The position numbers were made by a program, and so were the translations under genes. A DNA stretch of 64,000 bases from Bolinopsis microptera (lineage: Eukaryota > Ctenophora > Tentaculata > Lobata > Bolinopsidae), in NCBI RefSeq assembly GCF_026151205.1, contig NC_087083.1, positions 8,181,460 to 8,245,459 of the forward strand. Reading direction: 5' to 3'. Below, one piece after another: positions 1 through 23,400 of the stretch. Every line of letters begins with the position of its first letter. The first letter of the stretch is position 1. Under the pieces are notes generated by a model that made no database searches, had not been told where the DNA came from, and saw nothing but the letters and a program-made list of their open reading frames with translations.

Positions 1-390
1 TAAGTGTGTTTTAAGGGACGATTTCACGCCTCTTAAACGCCCCTTAAAAACGTTTAATACTTTTAAGTTAAAACAAAGACATTCTAAAATATATCTCTAC
101 TTATTGTTTTACATTCTACAAGTACAACATGTACCCTATTTTACATTCTAAAACATGTGCCCTATTTTTATGTTCACGTGATTAGTATTAGTAAGCTTTT
201 ATTTTGTAAATTAGATATAATTAGTTAGGTAGACAAATATATGTATATTTATATAGAAGAGCAGTTCCAACATCAGTTATTTCATATTTTCAATTTGTAT
301 TCTTGGTATGAGCGCGGTATAAATACACTGCTTCTTTTTTATTTTAACTATTCTAAGTCACCAAGTAGCATTAAATACGTTTTCTTGCAG

Positions 391-1456
391 CTGGAATTGG
401 ATGGTAAAATCTCAAATCCGAATAGCTCTCATGCGATCTCTGTTCGCCACAATTTGTCTTTTTATTTACATCGGTGAGAAAACTTACTTAAAATGATTCC
501 CAACACCCGATTTTATTGATGGAAGTTATGATTTGATACAATAACAATAATTCAATTACATTGATTACAATGATTACAATGATGACAACGACTACAATGA
601 TTACAATGACTACAATGACTACAGTGTATCGTTTACAGCGGTACACTTGTGGGTAGTATACCCTTCCGAGAGGGACTGGGAGGAGCCCCACATGAAGAGA
701 TCACTAATGCAAATGTTCTATTGGCAGGTAAGCAAGTAAATAAAGTCAAATTTTATTAATATTATGTACAGTATATATTATTACGTATATACAGAGACTG
801 TTGGACGTTGGTAGTATAACACCCTACCAACGAGATACAGATATTATATATATATTATTACTATTACTATAAAATATATTACTATTTTACCATTTTGTTA
901 TTCCTGGCCTCATACCGTATAAGCTTTTTGGATCATGGTGTTAATCGTAGTGACAACCGACGTTATTAATTTCTGACAGAATTTCACTCAATTTCCTCAG
1001 ACGATAAGGTTTACGACTATTGGTTTCGGTGATATTGTGGTGCTGTTGGGACATGAGATCCCCAAGCTGATGTCCTCTACTTTACTGGGGCTTCCACTTG
1101 GGATTTGCTGCATGAACGTTTACTTTTCAGCCATCAGGTTGTTTTTTAATAAAACAATTATTTTTTAATTGAATCTATCGAATTTTTTAATTGAATCGGT
1201 CCTTCCGAGTACGTAGATGTTTTTGAGAACATGTATCAATTAACAACTTTAGTTAAAAGAGATGCCTGACTCATCACATAGTATGTTTAAATATTATACA
1301 AATTTATCGATTAATTCTAATTTAATAATTAGTTACATAGTATGTAGTTTATAATAAGCTGGATTTTATCCCAGGAGTATGTCTGGCACAAAGATGTTCC
1401 AAAACTCTACTGTTTACGAAAAGTTTAGGTCATGTTGCGGCAGAAAACAACAGTGA
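391..1456 (+). CDS. Two-pore domain (K2P) potassium channel, 3' half (4 exons)
   Basis: Exons at 391-473, 639-727, 980-1137 and 1375-1456 join in phase with GT-AG introns and end at TGA. The read begins mid-gene, after the acceptor ttcttgcag, so the 5' exons lie left of the window. The protein has a hydrophobic helix (LFATICLFIYIAVHLW), then a pore loop with the selectivity-filter motif TTIGFGD, then a second helix (LLGLPLGICCMNVYFSAI) and a short basic tail ending RSCCGRKQQ. Helix, pore with TIGFGD and helix is the order of M3-P2-M4 in K2P (KCNK) channels, which set background K+ conductance at the plasma membrane. The first pore is not in the window, so subfamily is open and another K+ channel class is not fully excluded. 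It converges on the minus-strand gene that follows. Confidence 0.75.
536..625. repeat. Imperfect 9-12 bp tandem repeat in K2P intron
   Basis: Repeats of gattacaatga / gactacaatga run up to about 13 bases before the exon that starts at 639. They occupy the region upstream of that acceptor. Low-complexity tandem sequence with no coding signal. Confidence 0.7.
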
Positions 1457-1686
1457 ACAGAGTACACGTGTTGACTTTATTAACTAAAACGTAGCGATCA
1501 TAGTTGAAAGTGAGCTACAAATAACTAAAAATACTGGAAATTAGTCCGAGAATCAACTGACTGACTGGTCACCTTATTTGATTGATTAACACTTATTGCA
1601 ATTAAATGGTTTAAACATTGTCTACGATTGACTCATGATTGACTATTTGGTAACTGATTAAAGTGATAATTCATATTTTTGTATGC

Positions 1687-1692
1687 AATAAA
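1687..1692 (+). promoter_or_regulatory. Candidate polyadenylation signal of the K2P gene
   Basis: AATAAA lies 231 bases after the K2P stop codon, in the gap between the two convergent genes. Position and hexamer fit a 3' UTR end. No transcript evidence is available. Confidence 0.4.
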
Positions 1693-1886
1693 GATTAATA
1701 CAACGGTATAAACTACAAAACATCTTAAACTTTTAAAATCTAAATGACATCAACAACAACAAGACAACAAATCATAAATATTCACTCGTATCTTCGGCTG
1801 ATTCATAACCTTAAAACATTTTTGTATCTGAATAAATTGATGCGGTGTTAAAAATATCAAAACATTACTGATTTTGTTAACTTTTG

Positions 1887-1892
1887 TTTATT
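1887..1892 (-). promoter_or_regulatory. Candidate polyadenylation signal of the GH31-like gene
   Basis: Read on the minus strand, AATAAA begins 3 bases after the stop codon, which would give a very short 3' UTR. It is the nearest hexamer but may not be the one used. Confidence 0.25.
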
Positions 1893-1894
1893 AA

Positions 1895-11106
<9,212 letters not shown>

Positions 11107-11987
11107 GAGCACTCAGCAGTGAGTCAATATAAGAATATAGATTTATATATTATACGTAAGTCGTTCAGGTAATAGAATATCCACAACAAGACGCTTTCAA
11201 ACAATACAGAAATCAAAAATATAGAAACGTTATATAATAATGCATGTTATAAACGAGCATTATTATTCGTATTTCAAGTTTCATTCAAGCAGTTAAACAG
11301 TGTTTAACCACTTCCATATTAGGAATAAATAGGAATATTTGTACATGTATTATCAGTAGTGCAATACATTGTAATAGTGTAACATATTTTTATATTGTAA
11401 TTGCAAAGGCTCAAAGCGAAGAAGTAGGTTTTAAGTTTTTGCTTATTGGCAGTTGATTGATTTTACTAATGGACCATTAGTGAATGGTCTTATAATGAAA
11501 TGATAGCTCAGATAAACAGGCATTTTTTAGGACGAGTATAGAAATCGCTTTAACTATAAATTGTGAGAAAATGCAACAATTTGTGACTTGTGAGTTCATT
11601 TTAATCAGAAATCACTATAGACTTTTCAGTATTAAACAAGATGATATCAATATCATTACATATCATTACCTATTTTCTGCCATGTTTCTAGTTTATCCCA
11701 GCGTGCTAGCATGATAGAACGATACATGCTATGTTAATTGTTAATGTCGGGTACATATCAGTGTAGTAATGCATGAATTATCATATTACTTTTAAGTAAA
11801 TTTATAGATGTGAAGAAATGCAGAACTATCAATTATTATTTGGATAATTGTCAAATAGAACGAGCATGATATAAGTGTCACGAAATCCTATCCAAACATA
11901 ACAAACGGAAACCATCACAGTCCACAGACTTTTAAGCAGACGGTTTAGCAAAAAACATTTTCTGACTCAGGAACAAAATATGTAAAT

Positions 11988-12302
11988 TTTACAATTATAA
12001 AGTTTGCAATTACAAAATTTTACAATTACAAAATTTTACAATTACAAACTTTACAATTACAAAATTTTACAATTACAAAATTTTACAATTACAAAATTTT
12101 ACAATTACAAAATTTTACAATTACAAAATTTTACAATTACAAAATTTTACAATTACAAAATTTTACAATTACAAAATTTTACAATTACAAAATTTTACAA
12201 TTACAAAATTTTACAATTACAAAATTTTACAATTACAAAATTTTACAATTACAAAATTTTAAAATTACAAAATTTTACAATTACAAAAGTTTTCAATTAC
12301 AC
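11988..12302. repeat. 15-bp tandem array (acaattacaaaattt)
   Basis: About 20 copies of a 15-bp AT-rich unit. Because 15 is a multiple of three the array is open in several frames, giving a spurious peptide of QNFTITKFYNYKIL type. Noncoding satellite. Confidence 0.95.
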
Positions 12303-12582
12303 TAATTTTTTTTGAATAAGCAGTACAGATGAAACAACTTTAATCAAAAGTGACATTCAGACAGACAAACAAGCTTCATGCACTATCAAATAAAGTTACA
12401 ACTTACATGAAATAAAAATGAGCAGGACCGCAATCTTATTGATTGGAAACGACAAAATAAACCGACTTACAAATGACAATTACCGCATAGGAATTAAACA
12501 CAGGAATACACAGATAACACTATATTTACGAAGTCAGAATTCTGTTGAAGCGGTTCAGCTAGCTTTAATATACTAGTATTGC

Positions 12583-12611
12583 CCCCCTCCCCCCCCCCCC
12601 CCCCCCCCCCC
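12583..12611. repeat. Poly-C tract
   Basis: A run of about 28 C interrupted by one T, in intergenic sequence. Similar long C runs occur at 8.09 kb and 40.2 kb inside transposon-like repeats. Confidence 0.9.
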
Positions 12612-13667
12612 ACTATTATACCTTAAAGAGTAATAGGCTGAGTATTGCAATATGTACTACAAAAGGATGGCTACTTTCTGCTTATAATCGTATATCCAGT
12701 GCTGTGTGAAAAGCTACCAACCATTAAAAGTTGAGTTCATGAAGTGACGCTAAATCGTAACGTGAGGACTGAGGTCGCAACGTGACTATACAAATATTAG
12801 TGATCATGTAATAATTAATATGTATATTATTTTATAAAATTTATATGGCCGCAGCTAGGTGTGTCAAGCAATATAAGTTTTTATGGAACGTAGGCAATGA
12901 ACAATTGAGCTTCAGGATAGGATGTGAAATGTACAGTCAAATGTAGACAGAATGTATAAATTTGACGTACAAATTTGAAAAATTATTGTCACAGACTATG
13001 CCACATATTATTATGCATTTTAACCATGATTTAACTAAAAACTACTATATCCTCACTTTATAATGAGCATAACTCAAACTGTTTACCGCGTAAGACAGGG
13101 GAAAATTCGTGGAATTGAATTTATAATCAAAATAGTTACTAAAAACACGAAACATGACATGCACAAAATGTAAACAGTAAACACACTGAAATGGATTGTG
13201 TAGGGAATGTGAGGAATTATGAATTTACGGAGCAGCTCATATTATCATCTCATCATGAATCATCGTAAGTTTGATACTTTGATAACATACAAAATATCAA
13301 ATTACGTGGGGGCATTTAAAAATAAAACCTAACAAACCAAATCAAGCCTGTGCAGTGTGCATCAAGTATCAAAGCAAACCGATTCACAAGGAAGCTATGT
13401 TTGTAGCGGTTAGCAATTCAGTCATATTCATACTCACTACTCGTGATACATCAACTACAAGCAAGGAAGTTGAGACACAAAAGCAAAAGTTGGCGAAATC
13501 ATGTGCCCTCACAGCGTTTTCACTTCGGAGCTTGTAGAAGTATTCTAGAAGGGCTGTTAATTGAATCACACTATGCATGAGATTATACAGATTATGTGGC
13601 TTATATATAAGTTATTATATTTTATAATATTACTATTGGTGATTTAGTGTGCAAACTTATGAGCTTA

Positions 13668-13925
13668 TTGCCGAGTGCCCAATTTAAAGAATCCTTTTTG
13701 ATATATGACTTGCGATCATCACTCATTCGACAAATCCGTCAAGTAAAATTAAGACGATGTATATTTTTTTCGAAGGAACCTATATAATTATTTGACGGAA
13801 GCTCCAGCTTTTCAGATGATCGAGATATGAAGCATAACAATTTTATTCATTACGTGTGATCAGGTGATTGAGTTGACACTACATCCACATTATGGGAATT
13901 GTAGGTTCTTTTTCGAAAGTCTAAT
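13668..13925. mobile_element. Degenerate mariner-type MITE, inverted copy
   Basis: Reverse-complement similarity to the 767-bp element at 53773-54539. Shared blocks are gagtgcccaattta, gatcgagatatgaagcataa and ttcattacgtgtgatcaggt. Termini are eroded. Other fragments occur at about 3.78-3.83 kb and 44.0-44.1 kb. Confidence 0.55.
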
Positions 13926-14459
13926 CGCTAGACATCGCTAACTGGGACCTATTTTTACTATGAAAGTGAACAAAGCAAACAAAATCTAATTAACAACATG
14001 TTAAATGAAATTTGATGATTACATTAAATAACAAATATAAAACTGGTAGTTCACAGTTGTTATTGAACAAAATATAAACAATATAACGGCGCATTTACGC
14101 GTTTGTTTATGGCGAAATATTAATTGTATCTTGTGAAAATCAACTATGACAGAAATTGTCAGCTCAATTTCAATACGACTTAAATCTTAGATAGCGAAAT
14201 ATAAAGCGAAATAAATTAATAGCATCGGTACAATTTGTGATAAATATTTTAAAATAATTAAATTAAATAATTAAAATAATTAAATTATTTTGAAATAATC
14301 AAATATCAAATATAATCTCTCCATAAAACTGTCCAAAAATTTTACGAAAGAAATAAAATCTTCTGTTTGTCTCACTAACAATAACTTACATCTTGCCATT
14401 TGAAAATAAATTTTAAAATATTTATAATCAATAGCTAATTAATGAATTAATGAATAATT

Positions 14460-17400
14460 TCACCAAACAAACTCGGTATTAACAGGGAACAGATTCTCCT
14501 TCAGTTTCTGAATGGACTCCTTGTCTAGGATCTGCTTGTGAGGTACACTAGTGTTTTGATGTGTTGGATACCCGGCTCCGTGCAGTTGTACTATTAGCTG
14601 TCTAGCGTCTCCTAAATAATATATATATTTAAATTTAAATTTAATGTATCGAAGTTACATGTGAACTATAACGCCGTTATATTTACAGTGAAATGTGAAC
14701 TATAATACTGAATACATCTTGACGACATGCCAAGTATTGACCGAAGTAGCGACCAAAGTAGTGAACACTGGAAAGGAAATTAACAAATGTCACCAGATGC
14801 TTCTGTCACCTTAATTAGAAAAGGCTTAGTGACTTAGTCATTAAAGTTTATGTAACAAAATAACGTTGATACATTCTCCAAACAATTAACAGGGTTAAAG
14901 GGAAAAATGAGAATTGAGACAATTGTCAGGGGGTCAATTGTCAGGGGTCAATTGTCAGGGGGTCAATTGTCAGGGGGTCAATAGTTGACATCAGCGATAC
15001 CAGGTTTATTAATGGAGAAAAAATAAAATTTGGTTGAAAGTAATAAGAAAACCTATGATGTAATTGTGGTAGAACTCGACGAGATCCTCTTTTCTGATTC
15101 CCTTCCCCGCTGTTATTATATACTCCCTCCTGTTGAAGAAGGGCCAGTTGGATTGCGATGTGTCTGAGGAATACTCCGCGAGTCCAACCTGTGGGAGTGT
15201 TTTGTGAAGGAGCAGTACTGTGCTTAGTGCTAGCACTATCCGAGAAGGTTTTGTGAAGGAGCAGTACTGTGCTAACACTATCCGAGAAGGTTTTGTGAAG
15301 GAGCAGTTTATGGTGATAATCTAGTGAAATGGTAATATCTAGAGCTTCGGCAATACATTGGAAAAACTTATAAAATAAAAAAATTTACGGGAATTGAACT
15401 AAAAGATACAACTTACATATATTTCTAAGAGGGAAAGAGAGAAGAAACAGCTTTAAAGATTGGCTCCAGCAATTGCAAAAGCTGTTCAGAAATGAAACAT
15501 CAAACCTATGAGAAAACACAGCAGTACAAATACAGCTCATTGAAATTTATCAGATAATAACATACAAGGAATACAAGGAATACAAGGAATACAAGGAATA
15601 CAAGGAATACAAATTTAAAATCTTGAGCTACAATAGTAACTGTTAAGATAATAACAATATCATAAGATTTGAATTTATTATATTAATATAACTTAACTAA
15701 AGTGAAAAATAAAGATTTGACATAGAATATTTTGTTTTCAGTCGCCTTGGTAATGCTGTAATGCTTGAGCCAGGTCACTTTGCAGTTTGCACTCGTCGTT
15801 GCGCGAAAAGAAACAAAAGCGGGTACAGTGATTTTCAGTGTTCACTGTTCATGTACTGGCCAGAGAGTCAACAAATTTCTTGCGGTTGTTAAAACACGTA
15901 GTGGCAAACCTAGCAACGACTCTCGTGAGGTGGACTTGACTTTCGTTTGTGATAAGTTCAATGATTTCACTGTTGTTGCTGATGAATTTGAGGACGTTTG
16001 CTCCAGGGATGACATTGTGAACAGGATAAGATGTCGCAGACGGTTTGATTGGATTTGATATGAGTGACTGGATCTTGTCTAGGACTTTTCGCCTCGATGC
16101 AGCGTTAAGATCACAATGGTTAAGGAAGTGAACATAAGACTACAGGTACAAAATCAGCCTGATGCTATTTTGTAGCAGAGAAACATTATATGTGCAGAGC
16201 AGCAGAGTAACAGAACAAGAATGCAGATTAACAGCAAGAAACCTGAGATTCTGGTCTGGACAGTAAAAGGTTGATGGCTTCCTGTTTGGTAGTTGAGAAC
16301 CATTCTTCTCCGCTGAAAATACAAACAAGGTTTATTTGTTTGGGTATTTAAAGAATTTGAATAGGTATTTATTAAAGGATTCGGAGGATCACATGTGTTT
16401 TAAAGATCGATCTGCAGATGTCACAATGACATAGTTATAAATGATTTTTTTAAATGAACACTTAATGTTCTCGTTATCTTTATAATATGTTTTGTAGACT
16501 TGACAGTTGACAATTAAAAAGTACCACTAGGTCAGAACTTAGTCTTATCTACGCCAGATAACCCCCTCGGCCCTCCATATATCCCTGTCCCGCATCAGGG
16601 TTCCTCGTTAGAAACATAATACGTACCTCTATTAACAGTTTTTGACTGATTTAAATGTCCTGCGCAGCAGATTGAAGCGTCTTTAAATTGTTTACTATTT
16701 GTATCGTAGTGTAAATTTGATTTTAGTTCTTATTCTAATTCTTACGAACCTCGGGTGTTCAGCAGTTCCGTTAGCTACGAGTTCTACCAGGGTGTCTTTA
16801 TAAGAGTGCATGAACTCCACCACTCGCTTCATCATTACTTCAGGGGTGTAGTGGCTACCTGAACAAGTAATGTTGTAGGCTACAGTTGTGACTACAATTA
16901 GACTACAATTGTAGTCAGGTACACGAGTGTTAAGTTAAATGTGGAGGTATCCTGATTCCTGAGGATACTATCCAGCCACACAATTCAAAACCTACTCTTT
17001 TTAAAGTTAAATATTATAAAGCTTTTCGTACCCTGTAGTAAAAGATAAAAGTAATCAACACTCAACATCTTGAGTGTCCCCGTGAACACAGTGTACCCGA
17101 GCTGCTCTTGTGTCCTCAGTGTCGCGTACGCAGGATCCTGTGATTTGAAGCTTCGTAATTAGCTGATTGGAATAATAAGAGCGGTCGGCGGTACCATAAA
17201 CATCGTAATTATCCCAATTATGGGCAGGGGTTTGAACTCTTACACAATTTGAAGTGCCAGTTAAATGGAGCGCGCGTAATTGGCGAAGTGGACGGTTTCA
17301 TTTTAACTTTTCATTGGATAAATGTAGCGCGCGTTACGCAAACGTACGATTTTAGTGGTGCCTGCGATATTGCCACAATTATTACACATTTCATGAGTCA

Positions 17401-20400
17401 GTTATGCAACTGGCATCAGCTTGATAACGATTAAATTACAGATTTCAAACTTCTCAAATTGTGTGGGGAAAGTTGGGAGAACAAATAAAAATTATTGTGA
17501 AATTGTGGCCCAGTGACAAATCCCAAGACAAGGGGAGAAGGAGCAGTGGCGAAACGACCGCCTCTGCTACCCCCGCTATACCCGAATTTCAGGTATTTTT
17601 TAAAGCAAAAACGCCCAATTTGTGTATTATCCTGACTAATTTAACGTTCGGTCGACGTGAACAAAATATTTGGGGTCTTTTTTGCTTAAAAAGTGGGCGG
17701 TAAAAAGGAGGCCAAAATCCAAATAAAGAACCAATACAAATTTTTGGGGGCGGCAAAAAAAATTGCGGGGGGGGGGGGGCACGCAGGTACGTTACGCCAC
17801 TGAGAAGAAGGAGGGAGAGAGTTAGAAAAGGTCTAACCTTCATAATTGTAGCTAGTACAGTCAGGAGAATGTTCTTCCTCAAACTAGGGCCACTGACTGT
17901 TCTTGCTGTTATCTGATGATTACATACAAACTACAGTACAGTAGAGTACAGTGCAGTAAAGTAGAGTACAGTAGAGTACAGTAGAGTATAGTAGAGTACA
18001 TTAGAGTAAAGTAGAGTACAGTAAAGTACAGTAGAGTACAGTAGAGTACAGTAGAGTATAGTAGAGTACAGTATAGTAAAGTAGAGTATAGTAGAGTACA
18101 TTAGAGTAAAGTAGAGTACAGTAGAGTACAGTAGAGTACAGTAGAGTACAGTATACTGTACTATACGCCACAACAATCCGACACAGGATATTAAACTTCT
18201 AATTACTCATTAACTGAACACTGTGACAATGTCCGAGAATGTGTGTAAGATTACACTGAGGACATTGTTAGAGCCTAATTAACTATTACCTAATTAACTA
18301 TTACCTAATTAACTATTACCTAATTAACTATTACCTAATTAACTATTACCTAACTAACTATTACCTAATTAACTATTACCTAATTAAGGGCAACTTACCT
18401 GGTTGATGACGAAGATACAGTTATTAGTTTCTGTTGGGTTAAGTACAGGAACCTGCCATATCCACCTACCAGGAGGCAATACAACTACTGTACCGCGATA
18501 CGAGTAACTAGACTCTGAAATAGTAGTTAGTTAGTTTCTACAATACAACTACTGTACCGCGATACGAGTAACTAGACTCTGAAATAGTAGTTAGTTAGTT
18601 TCTACAATACAACTACTGTACCACGATACGAGTAGCTAGACTCTGAAATAGTAGTTAGTTAGTTTCTACAATACAACTACTGTACCACGATACGAGTAGC
18701 TAGACTCTGAAATAGTAGTTAGTTAGTTTCTACAATACAACTACTGTACCGCGATACGAGTAACTAGACTCTGAAATAGTAGTTAGTTAGTTTCTACAAT
18801 ACAACTACTGTACCACGATACGAGTAACTAGACTCTGAAATAGTAGTTAGTTAGTTTCTACAATACAACTACTGTACCACGATACGAGTAGCTAGACTCT
18901 GAAATAGTAGTTAGTTAGTTTCTACAATACAACTACTGTACCACGATACGAGTAGCTAGACTCTGAAATAGTAGTTAGTTAGTTTCTACAATACAACTAC
19001 TGTACCGCGATACGAGTAACTAGACTCTGAAATAGTAGTTAGTTAGTTTCTACAATACAACTACTGTACCACGATACGAGTAACTAGACTCTGAAATAGT
19101 AGTTAGTTAGTTTCTACAATACAACTACTGTACCGCGATACGAGTAGCTAGACTCTGAAATAGTAGTTAGTTAGTTTCTACAATACAACTACTGTACCAC
19201 GATACGAGTAACTAGACTCTGAAATAGTAGTTAGTTAGTTTCTACAATACAACTACTGTACCACGATACGAGTAACTAGACTCTGAAATAGTAGTTAGTT
19301 AGTTTCTACAATACAACTACTGTACCACGATACGAGTAGCTAGACTCTGAAATAGTAGTTAGTTAGTTTCTACAATACAACTACTGTACCGCGATACGAG
19401 TAGCTAGACTCTGAAATAGTAGTTAGTTAGTCGAGATATTGGACAGTAATGGTAGCAGTTGAGCGGCGACCTGATTCTGCTGTCAGCTCGTTTGTAACCG
19501 TCATTATCACACACATTATCACACATTATCACACCAAATGCCCCAATTTGGTCAAATAAGAGAGGGCAGGCGATCTACCAGGACCAGACTACCAAAATAA
19601 CTGATTGAACGGTCAGTGGAGTACTTAAGTTCTCCCGCTGATTGCGTGTGCCGCCCAATGCCGCCACTAGTGCCCCTCAATGCCGCCACTAGTGCCGCTC
19701 AATGCCGCCACTAGTGCCCCTCAATGCCGCCACTAGCGCCCCTCAATGTCGCCACTAATGCCGCCACTAGTGCCGCCTAATGCCTCCACTAGTGCCCCTC
19801 AATGCCGCCACTAGTGCCCCTCAATGCCGCCACTAGTGCCCCTTAATGTCGCCACTAATGCCGCCACTAGTGCCGCCTTATGCCGCCACTAGTGACGCCC
19901 AATGCCGCCACTAGGCTTCAAAATACCGCCCCTGTTTTGAAATCGTTTTCAAAACGTATGCTAAAGCCGTTGCTAGAATCTCTAAAATAATGAAATTTTT
20001 TAATGAAGTGGACCAGTCATAAAACAATGATTGCTAATAGTTAAAAATAACTTTCGTTGATTTATTGAACTTATTACTTATAGTAGCTTACTCATAACAT
20101 GTAGCTTATATAACTTATAACTTACTCATAACATGAGATAAGAACTCATCCCGGATAAACTGAGCGTAGTTCAGCGCCTCCCTAACATCAACATTACCAA
20201 ACACGAAGCACTTCACTGCTAGCTTCTTTAACAGCTCCCTCCCTCCTTCCAGAACTGCAGAGGTGTTGGAAATATTAATTAATTTTTAATTATTTAAAAT
20301 CTGTTAAAATAAATACTTATTAATTTGTAGTGGAGTTAAACCAGATTTTACTGAACTGCACAACCAAAAGTTTAAGTTTTTGAACGATTTGTTGATGTAA

Positions 20401-23400
20401 TATCTAACAATGTTTCATACACATTATTCCTAATTAAAGATTTTAGTAAGGTAAATTATTCCTATTTAGAACGGTGAATAAATGAGAAAAAGTTCAGGTA
20501 AATTTGTAGAACCAGTCGTGCGTCTTTAGAGAAATCTGGTATAAAAAACCTGAAGTATAGTATAGTATAGTATAGCTGTATACTGGCAGTATAGTTAGTT
20601 AGTTAGTTAATTAGTAGTAGTTAACTAGTAAATTTGTAGAACTGACCTTGTTGTTGTTTGAGTTTGAGGATGTGCGAATTAATAAGACTGTTATCATAAG
20701 AGTAACTTTGATAAAACAATCTGAAATTATACTATTTTATTATGGGTGCAATCATCGAATTAATGTATCAATAAATAATATTACCTATTCTACATGACGT
20801 AATATATTAATGAATCACGTGCAATATTACATTAATTATTTAATTGATTAATTAATTAATTAATTAATTAATTAATTAATTAATTAACTAATTAATTAAT
20901 TAATTAATTAACAATATTACAGTACCTAGCCAGATAGAACCCTTGTCTGAAGGGCTGATCCTTGTAAATCTTATTAAGCTGATCGTACACCATCTCCTGT
21001 ACCTGGTACTTGAACCTGAAATAGTTTTACTTTTTATAGATTAATTTTAAACAACTAATTAATTAAGTGATTTATTTATTAATTTTCAGCTAGTTTTTAT
21101 ACATAAATGGGATCTCTACCTCATCTCAGTGATAGCTGGGGGGTCTCTGAGTGCAGAGACCACGAACTTTAGGAATTTGTAGAATGTATCTGTATCAGAG
21201 AATCCTGGGAATGTTCAGATAACAACATAGCGGTCTCATTAAGGGGAACTTAAATAGCAGATTATACATACCAGATATGATAATAACATAGAGGATCTCA
21301 TGATAAAGGGGAACAATAACTTGATATATTCATGATCTATTGTAGAGACTGTATTACACTAGCGAATTAAATAGCGAATAAGTGAAAGACAGACATACAG
21401 AAACGACATACCCGACACACAAACTATTTACCACACAATATACCAGACACACAGAAAGACATACCAGACGACATACCAGACACACAGAAAGGACATACCA
21501 GACGACATACCAGACACACAGAAAGACATACCAGACAACATACCAGACACACAGAAAGGAAATACCAGACAACATACCAGACACACAGAAAGACATACCA
21601 GACAACATACCAGACACACAGAAAGACATACCAGACAACATACCAGACGCACAGAAACGACATACCAGACGACATACCAGACATACAGAAAGGAAATACC
21701 AGACAACATACCAGACACACAGAAAGACATACCAGACACACAGACTATTTACCCTCGACCCTGAGTTTGAATCCCTCACTGACAGGAGACAAGCTGTATC
21801 TGTATTCTGCAGTGCTGGCAGCGTAGGTAACTGTATCCAGTGATTCACTCACCAGTTCTGCGATTAATAGAAGTAGCTATTTGGGCAGTTAGAAGCACAA
21901 TGTTTGGTGTTAAAAGCACAATTGCTGTAGTTAAAGGCACAATATTTGCTGTTAAAAGCACAATATTTGCTGTTAAAAGCACAATTTTTGCAGTTAGGAG
22001 CAAAACAAGTTCTGAATTAACTAACCTAAATACAGACGGAGTATAGCTACCAGTCGTGGGTCTTTAGAGAAATCTGGTATAAAAAACCTGAAGTGAATTA
22101 CATGTTATATTGGTTAACAGTTAGTTAATTAGTAGTTAATTAGTGGCAGTATAGTTAGTTAGTTAGTTAGTTAGTTGGTTAGTTAATTAGTAGTAGTTAT
22201 TCACGATACATAGTTATTGACTGTAGTAAGTTGGTCCGTTAGTTATAACATAAGTTATAATATGTATAAAGTTATAACTATAAATATTACTTTATATAAC
22301 TAACAGTTTTGTTATCTATAAATTTCTTGAAAAAGTCGCGAAATTATTACCACAATCCACCGAATATTATAAATAATAAGGTGAATTATTCGAACTAGAA
22401 TATTCATTATTCGCTATGCACCCTCTCAACATCTAAGCAGTATAAATAGCACAAGGCGTGAGGATTGCGTAACAAATTGACATACGGTATTGTCAGACTA
22501 TGATTATACCATATATGGAATAATGGGACCGCATCGTAAAATAAGCTCACCAGTATTGTAAGCTACTATGAGGTGCAGTAAAATCCTCTATTTAAAATAC
22601 AATTTTATATTCTGTAGAGTGTACGACGTAGTGGTGCGATATTAAATAAAGTGCGATATTAAATAAAGTGCGATATTAAAACTCAGAGTCTCCTCAAACG
22701 AGAAAAAAACAAGTGACAGGGTACTGTGTGTGAAGATATTAAAATAAAGGAACACGATGAGAGACGATTATTTTTCTCAGAGCCGATATTTGAATATAGT
22801 TGTTTAGTGTATACAGAAAATAAATTTCTTAGGTAGCAGTTGCTAAAAAGCCTAGACTTTTGCACACTGAATTATAGACCCCTTTCACATTTTTACAACA
22901 TAATTATCATTAATTATCATTAATTATCATTAAGCTTCAAATGTTTCTATAATTTTCTACACACTTGCAATTGACGTAGGATTTAGGTAGCGACGAGTCC
23001 TGTTTCCAATACGCTTTAAAACCTGCAATAAAAACAGTCAGAGAAAAGGTTCATGAAGTACGGAAGTGAAAAAGAGAAGTGAAAGAAGTGAGGAAGAAGT
23101 GAAAGTAGAAAATACTGATTTCATCTCACCGTCCTCATCAAGAATAATGGAAGGTTGAGGAAGTTTAGATAAAGGGAGTATTGTGAAGTCAGATGGGATA
23201 AACTCGTTTTTATCTGGTATTGAGAGACTCTCAGTCTTGTGATCTTCAGACTGCCAACTGAATGGTTACTATAATTATATATCATATAATTATATTATAT
23301 TATTATAAATAATTACTAGTGTAACCCGGCCTTCAGCCAGGATTTCACTGCCGCAGTTAAAAAGGGGTAGGAGTATTTACCCGCTGAGTCAAAACCCGTA

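Larger units (their letters stand above)
11107..14459. other. Intergenic region between the GH31-like start and the M16 3' end
   Basis: Contains the presumed promoter of the GH31-like gene just above 11106, a 15-bp tandem array, a C run and an old mariner-type MITE fragment. The open frames near 13.35-13.58 kb overlap on both strands with no recognisable domain. I see no gene that I can support here. Confidence 0.6.

Noticed and set aside
12004-12315. QNFTITKFYNYKI repeat peptide
   Set aside because: Comes from a 15-bp AT-rich satellite open in several frames.
18272-19432. CRISPR array
   Set aside because: Direct repeats without unique spacers, in a eukaryotic intron; they are contiguous tandem units.
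21354-21848. Overlapping long frames on both strands
   Set aside because: Generated by the intronic short-unit array; only 21753-21857 (minus) is exon.
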